DNA of 64,000 nt. Origin: Sphingobacterium thalpophilum. Its GTDB lineage: Bacteria; Bacteroidota; Bacteroidia; Sphingobacteriales; Sphingobacteriaceae. Where the stretch lies: contig NZ_LR590484.1 in assembly GCF_901482695.1 (NCBI RefSeq), positions 3,348,001 through 3,412,000 on the forward strand, given 5' to 3'. A model generated the notes under the pieces. It was given only the letters and a program-made list of their open reading frames with translations. It did no database searches and was not told the origin of the DNA. The translations under genes and the position numbers were made by a program. Numbering within the stretch: the first letter of the stretch is position 1; each line of letters begins with the position of its first letter. Shown here one piece after another: positions 60,801 through 64,000 of this stretch.

Positions 60801-60908
60801 AATTTAGTCACCTTTACACCCTACAGCCGCCTGGATCCCGAGATTTCTTCGGGTACAGCCTATCCGGCACAGCGCACGGTCAGCCTGGGGGTGAACGTAA
60901 AATTATAA
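57804..60908 (+). CDS. SusC-family TonB-dependent receptor
   Basis: A 1034-residue receptor with N-terminal export signal. A short regulatory-like domain (PKIVDEFGKPLAGAKIYDAGHRLLG) precedes the plug (VNALTGRIPGLYTQ, GQSPVTLIDGVQRDIYSI, VTVAKDALSSILLGQRSSRGVLQVTTKKG) and a barrel ending TVSLGVNVKL. It lacks the canonical EVVVVGYG-type TonB box and the full CarboxypepD domain, so it is a divergent member. It pairs with the SusD 19 nt downstream. Imports mannose-containing oligosaccharides by context. Confidence 0.92.
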   Translation: MFDRYIKISVVGMVLAVSDCYAAHAWRQGDALRTAPLLHRVTPARLPKIVDEFGKPLAGAKIYDAGHRLLGISNEEGEFAAVESTTTVFWVEYPGYYPQQIRINEAKLVRLVPSVLRSDETQTALYDQKKVTEQLGAVTVVYNSQIKDTPTPLYVNALTGRIPGLYTQEFSGFRSPAMAAITSNDLAGSLPSDAVKYRSSLSDNSEIGFNLRGQSPVTLIDGVQRDIYSIDPESIESVTVAKDALSSILLGQRSSRGVLQVTTKKGRPGPPRISFTAQTGMQQSLKLPKPLAAHQYAYLYNEALLNAGRQPVYTAGDFKAYQDGSDPLFFPDVNWYDALIRDQSPISKYNLGVQGGIKNARYAMSLSYLNQEGFFQSDDQFDYETNLQNKRYLINSAIDVDVTDELTIGLQFFGKIQDGRQPGARTGEILSALYNTPNNVYPIFNPDGTYGGSSVYRTNLYQMATGAGYLLDNTRDLLANLDFSYKLDRFLPGLYAKGKFNVSSSSSSLIDRSRQQPVYDLAYNEQKELVYVRYGNIADQPNSFAITSTANFYYFQGMLGYDRELGGGHRAGARLFVDRQTANYQFDLPAIYSNYAATANYAYRDRYFAEAAVNYSGFNRFAPGRQYGVFYAFGLGWNMLGEDFMKGQADWLSQLRWRATFGRTGNSNEGALGYYSWRASYGQDGSNAYDFGSEYAPTYSLIEKGLANIEGTWEKGNKLNIGLDLGLWNSTFKLTADYFRDTYFDLLQQRGSTIELIGIGYPNENIGKNRYEGQELSLTYQNHWGSFNYFVTANASRVGSKVLYMNEVFQKYDWNRRTGMPVGQTFGYLADGLIQTQEEADRAPLLSGNKVSPGDVRLLDLNGDGIINQYDQTAIGNTRPTLYFGATLGFQVGGFDFSVLLQGVRNRTYQQTDYSFGSNGEGQGFDYMLGRWTPETAALATYPRLTLGPSPTNTQNVSSYWTRQGEYLRIRNMSLGYTLPASWTRRVRLSAVRLFASAHNLVTFTPYSRLDPEISSGTAYPAQRTVSLGVNVKL

Positions 60909-60927
60909 ACCTTTAGCTATTGACGTT

Positions 60928-62610
60928 ATGAACTATAATCCGTTTAAATGGATCGCCCTGTCTGCGGTAGCCCTCCTGGTATTTGCCTGCGAGAGCGACC
61001 TTGAAGTCGAACCTGTAGAACTGCAGACCCTGGACCAGGTGTTTGACAGCCGCGATTCGGCGGGCGTAAATGCGGGCCGCTTCCTGGCGGACTGCTACCG
61101 TTTTTTGCCGGCCCTGGGCAACCGCGTGGGCGGCGACTTTCTCGATGCGGCAACTGACGATGCGGTATCCTCAAATCCGACCAATACCTCCGTACAGCAG
61201 CTGGCAACGGGAACCTATACGGCCGACAGTTATCAGGACAACCTCTGGTCCTCCTGGTATCAGGGAATCCGCCGGACGAGTATCTTCATCCAGCATATCG
61301 ACCGTGTGCCGGTCAAGGGCAAGCTGGAAAATGGTACGCCCATGCCACGGGTGTGGAAGGCGGAAGCCCGGTTTCTGCGGGCCCTATTTTACTTTGAACT
61401 GGTCAAACGCCATGGCGGCGTGCCGCTGCTGGGCGACAAAGTATATCAGCTCAACGACGATATAGAGCTGCCGCGGGCCAGTTTTGCGGAATGCGTAAAT
61501 TATATCGTGCAGCAGTGCGACATGGCCATGGACAGCCTGCGCACGGATCCTTTCAACCTGACATTCTATGGCCGGCCCACCAAGGCGGCAGCCATGGCGC
61601 TCAAAGCACGTGTGCTGCTGTACGCGGCCAGCCCCTTGTTTAACGGGGGCAACATCGATGGACAAAATGAGCTGACGGGATACGCCAGCTATTCGGCCGC
61701 CCGCTGGCAGGCGGCGGAGAATGCTGCCCGTGCACTGATGGACCTCGGTCTGTTCAGCCTGGAACCGGCATTTAAGGATGTCTTCATCACCCGCAACCAC
61801 GAGCGTATCTTTTCGAAACAGGGCGGCAACAACACCAGTTTCGAAAATAACAATGGCCCGGTAGGCTATGCCAACGGGGTCAACAACGGGCGGACCAGCC
61901 CCACGCAGGAGCTCGTGGATGCCTTTGGCATGGCCAATGGCCTGGCGATCGACGACGAAAACTCGGGCTACGACCCGGAGGATCCTTATCAGGGACGCGA
62001 CAGCCGCTTTTATGCGACCATATTCTATAATGGTGCGCCCTGGCTAAACCGCGCGGTGCAGACCTTTGAGGGCGGTGCAGACAAACCGGGGGGCTCCAAG
62101 CAGCAGACCAAGACGGGATACTACCTGCGCAAGTTTATGGGTAGCTTCGAAACCCTCAATAACTACAGCAACGTCAACCACGACTTTATCCTATTCCGCT
62201 ATGCGGAGGTGCTGCTCAATTATGCCGAAGCGCGCAACGAGCGGCTCGACAGGCCGGATGCCGCGGTGTACAGTGCCGTGGAGCAGCTGCGGCAGCGGGC
62301 CGGACTCAGCCCGTATCTGCTGCCGGCGGCACTGAGCAGGGAGCAGATGCGCGACATCATCCACAACGAACGCAGAAAGGAACTGGCCTTTGAGGAACAC
62401 CGCTTTTATGATGTGCGCCGCTGGAAGACCGCAGAGACGGACTTCAATGCCCAGCTGCATGCCATGCGGATCTACCAGACAGGGACGGGCACTATCCGGC
62501 AGCCGGTACCGCTGCTGAAAATGGTCTTTGACAAAAAGATGTACCTGGCGCCGATTCCGTTCTATGAGGTCATCAAAAATCCGAAAATGATACAGAATCC
62601 CGGTTGGTAG
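60928..62610 (+). CDS. SusD-family surface lipoprotein
   Basis: A 560-residue lipoprotein (ALLVFACESDLEVEPVEL). SusD features: KAEARFLRALFYFELVKRHGGVPLLGD, AAAMALKARVLLYAASPLFNGG, DIIHNERRKELAFEEHRFYDVRRW. It pairs with the preceding SusC. It is similar in layout to the SusD at 54478, so the two may be paralogues of one another. Confidence 0.94.
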   Translation: MNYNPFKWIALSAVALLVFACESDLEVEPVELQTLDQVFDSRDSAGVNAGRFLADCYRFLPALGNRVGGDFLDAATDDAVSSNPTNTSVQQLATGTYTADSYQDNLWSSWYQGIRRTSIFIQHIDRVPVKGKLENGTPMPRVWKAEARFLRALFYFELVKRHGGVPLLGDKVYQLNDDIELPRASFAECVNYIVQQCDMAMDSLRTDPFNLTFYGRPTKAAAMALKARVLLYAASPLFNGGNIDGQNELTGYASYSAARWQAAENAARALMDLGLFSLEPAFKDVFITRNHERIFSKQGGNNTSFENNNGPVGYANGVNNGRTSPTQELVDAFGMANGLAIDDENSGYDPEDPYQGRDSRFYATIFYNGAPWLNRAVQTFEGGADKPGGSKQQTKTGYYLRKFMGSFETLNNYSNVNHDFILFRYAEVLLNYAEARNERLDRPDAAVYSAVEQLRQRAGLSPYLLPAALSREQMRDIIHNERRKELAFEEHRFYDVRRWKTAETDFNAQLHAMRIYQTGTGTIRQPVPLLKMVFDKKMYLAPIPFYEVIKNPKMIQNPGW

Positions 62611-62639
62611 CCGGTGCATCAAAAAAAAGGAAATCAGAC

Positions 62640-64000
62640 ATGAAAAAGAGCATCTATCTTTTAGTTGTAATGGTGCTATCACCATTCATCATATATGCAC
62701 AGTCGGTCAGCGGGATCGTCAAAAACAGCACGGGCCCCCTGTCGGGGGTGTCGGTCAAGGAACAGGGGGGTGCTGCGACACAGACGGACCAGAACGGCCG
62801 CTTCAAGCTGACGCTGTCGGCAGGCAGGGTGCTGCAGTTCAGCAGCGTCGGCTACAACACGCAGCAGCGGAAGGTCAGGCCCGGCGATAATATCGAAGTC
62901 ATCATGCAGTCCAGCAGCCAGGATATCGACGAGGTGGTGGTCGTGGGCTTCGGCACCACAAAGAAGCTGACCAGCACGGGGGCCGTCAGTTCGGTCAAGG
63001 GTGCCGATATCCGGCAGATACCGACCTCCAGCGTGCAGAACGCCCTGACGGGCAGACTGCCGGGATTTGTGTCGGTGCAGCGCTCAGGGCAGCCCGGACG
63101 GGATGCCTCGGACTTCTTTATCCGTGGTGTCAGCTCCCTCAATTCCGAAGGCAATCAGCCGCTGATCATTGTCGATGATATTGAGTATACCTATGAACAG
63201 CTTTCGCAGATCAATGTCAACGAAATTGAGAGCATCTCCATCCTGAAGGACGCCTCCACAACTGCAGTTTTTGGGATCAAGGGAGCCAACGGCGTGCTGG
63301 TGGTCAAGACCCGGCGCGGCGAACTGGGGAGGCCCAAGATCAATGCACGGGTAGAGTCGGGACTGCAGAGTCCCGTGACCAAACTCAAATTTCTCAATGC
63401 CTACGAAAGTGCCCTGCTCTGGAATGAGGCCATCGCCAATACGGTAGGAGATAACTCCCATCAGCCTTTTACGGAAGAGGACCTGGCGCATTTCCGCAAT
63501 GGCGACGATAAGTATGGCCATCCGGATGTCAACTGGTACGAGCGTATTTTTAAGCCTTCCAGCCAGCAGTACAATACCAACATCGATATCACCGGTGGCG
63601 GTGAAGCGGTCAAGTACTTTGTGTCTGCAGGGGCCTTTTCGCAGAACGGTAACCTGTATCATTTTGAGAATGAGGGCGACAAGGTCAATAACAACTATTA
63701 CTACCGCCGCTTTAACCTGCGTTCCAACCTGGATGTGCAGGCCACTAAAACCTTGAAGCTGCGGCTGGACTTCCGGGCCAATTTTAACCGGATCAACTCC
63801 CCGCGGGCCGGAAATATCGTCGGCGAAGTGTTTAATTTCAACAAAATAAGACCCTGGTCGGCGCCTTTTCTGAATCCCGACGGCTCTTTCGCCTATGCCA
63901 GTGATACACAGGAACTGCTGCCGACGATCAATGCGCGGCTGGCCGCCTCGGGCTACAGCCTGGACCGGCGCAATGACCTCAACATCTTGTTTGGCGGTAC
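62640..64000 (+). CDS. SusC-family receptor, 3' end outside window
   Basis: An open frame from ATG 62640 to the window edge, about 453 residues. Signal YLLVVMVLSPFIIYAQ, carboxypeptidase-D-like domain (VSGIVKNSTGPLSGVSVKEQG), TonB-box-like DEVVVVGFGTTKKL, plug (SVQNALTGRLPGF, LIIVDDIEYTYEQL, SISILKDASTTAVFGIKGANGVLVVKTRRG) and first barrel strands. It is a canonical SusC, unlike the divergent one at 57804. Its SusD should lie just beyond the edge, unless it uses the SusD at 54478 or 60928. Confidence 0.94.
   Translation, partial: MKKSIYLLVVMVLSPFIIYAQSVSGIVKNSTGPLSGVSVKEQGGAATQTDQNGRFKLTLSAGRVLQFSSVGYNTQQRKVRPGDNIEVIMQSSSQDIDEVVVVGFGTTKKLTSTGAVSSVKGADIRQIPTSSVQNALTGRLPGFVSVQRSGQPGRDASDFFIRGVSSLNSEGNQPLIIVDDIEYTYEQLSQINVNEIESISILKDASTTAVFGIKGANGVLVVKTRRGELGRPKINARVESGLQSPVTKLKFLNAYESALLWNEAIANTVGDNSHQPFTEEDLAHFRNGDDKYGHPDVNWYERIFKPSSQQYNTNIDITGGGEAVKYFVSAGAFSQNGNLYHFENEGDKVNNNYYYRRFNLRSNLDVQATKTLKLRLDFRANFNRINSPRAGNIVGEVFNFNKIRPWSAPFLNPDGSFAYASDTQELLPTINARLAASGYSLDRRNDLNILFGG

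Overview
The window looks like a chromosomal segment from a member of the Bacteroidota, most likely a Sphingobacteriaceae relative (Sphingobacterium/Pedobacter-like). The support is several SusC/SusD pairs, a sigma-FecR-SusC cascade, TlpA proteins with DUF4369-type N-terminal regions, a DUF6520/MauE pair, DUF4961, DUF5004 and DUF6377 proteins, and promoter matches to the Bacteroidota pattern TTTG-N20-TAnnTTTG. The genus is an inference.

Layout. (1) 1-11.8 kb, minus strand, visibly AT-rich: a defence island. A tight four-gene operon (9536 to 1677) encodes two unassigned proteins, a DrmA-type helicase and a DrmB-type DUF1998 protein. It is preceded by an FRG-domain protein and two small HTH-type proteins, and followed by a NdpA/YejK-like nucleoid-associated protein overlapping a second, truncated gene. 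No methyltransferase and no phospholipase-D-type DrmC is visible, so this is a DISARM-like core in an unusual setting. (2) 11.8-12.4 kb: no protein gene. A good promoter is followed by about 250 nt that can fold into a closed multi-branched structure, a candidate new non-coding RNA. (3) 12.4-19.5 kb, plus strand: a small unknown gene, then a TlpA-SusC-SusD operon with a 600-nt leader full of direct repeats of exactly 11-bp period and nested inverted repeats. (4) 19.5-28 kb, now clearly more GC-rich: DUF6520 and MauE genes, a helical protein and a membrane protein of unknown function, a membrane-anchored LytTR-like protein, a PAS sensor kinase, an acetyltransferase and an Hsp20. (5) 28.2-38.6 kb, minus strand: ECF sigma factor, FecR anti-sigma, STN-containing SusC, SusD and two TlpA-type thioredoxins, one with a duplicated module. 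(6) 38.7-41.1 kb: VOC protein diverging from an MFS-DeoR operon across a 36-bp near-perfect palindrome. (7) 41.2-64 kb, plus strand: a mannan or N-glycan utilisation locus. It has a DUF6377 regulator, SGNH hydrolase, GH38 alpha-mannosidase, GH92 mannosidase, GH2 beta-mannosidase-type enzyme, a second GH92 with a frameshift and a Glu-to-Gln change at the expected general acid, then SusD, DUF5004, DUF4961, SusC, SusD and a truncated SusC.

How the genes work together. The right half would bind mannose-rich glycans at the cell surface (SusC/SusD), trim alpha- and beta-linked mannose (GH92, GH38, GH2), possibly remove acyl groups (SGNH) and possibly uncap mannosyl-phosphate (second GH92). The middle sigma/FecR locus would switch on its own SusCD transporter when ligand binds. 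The left third is laterally acquired in appearance and would act against foreign DNA.
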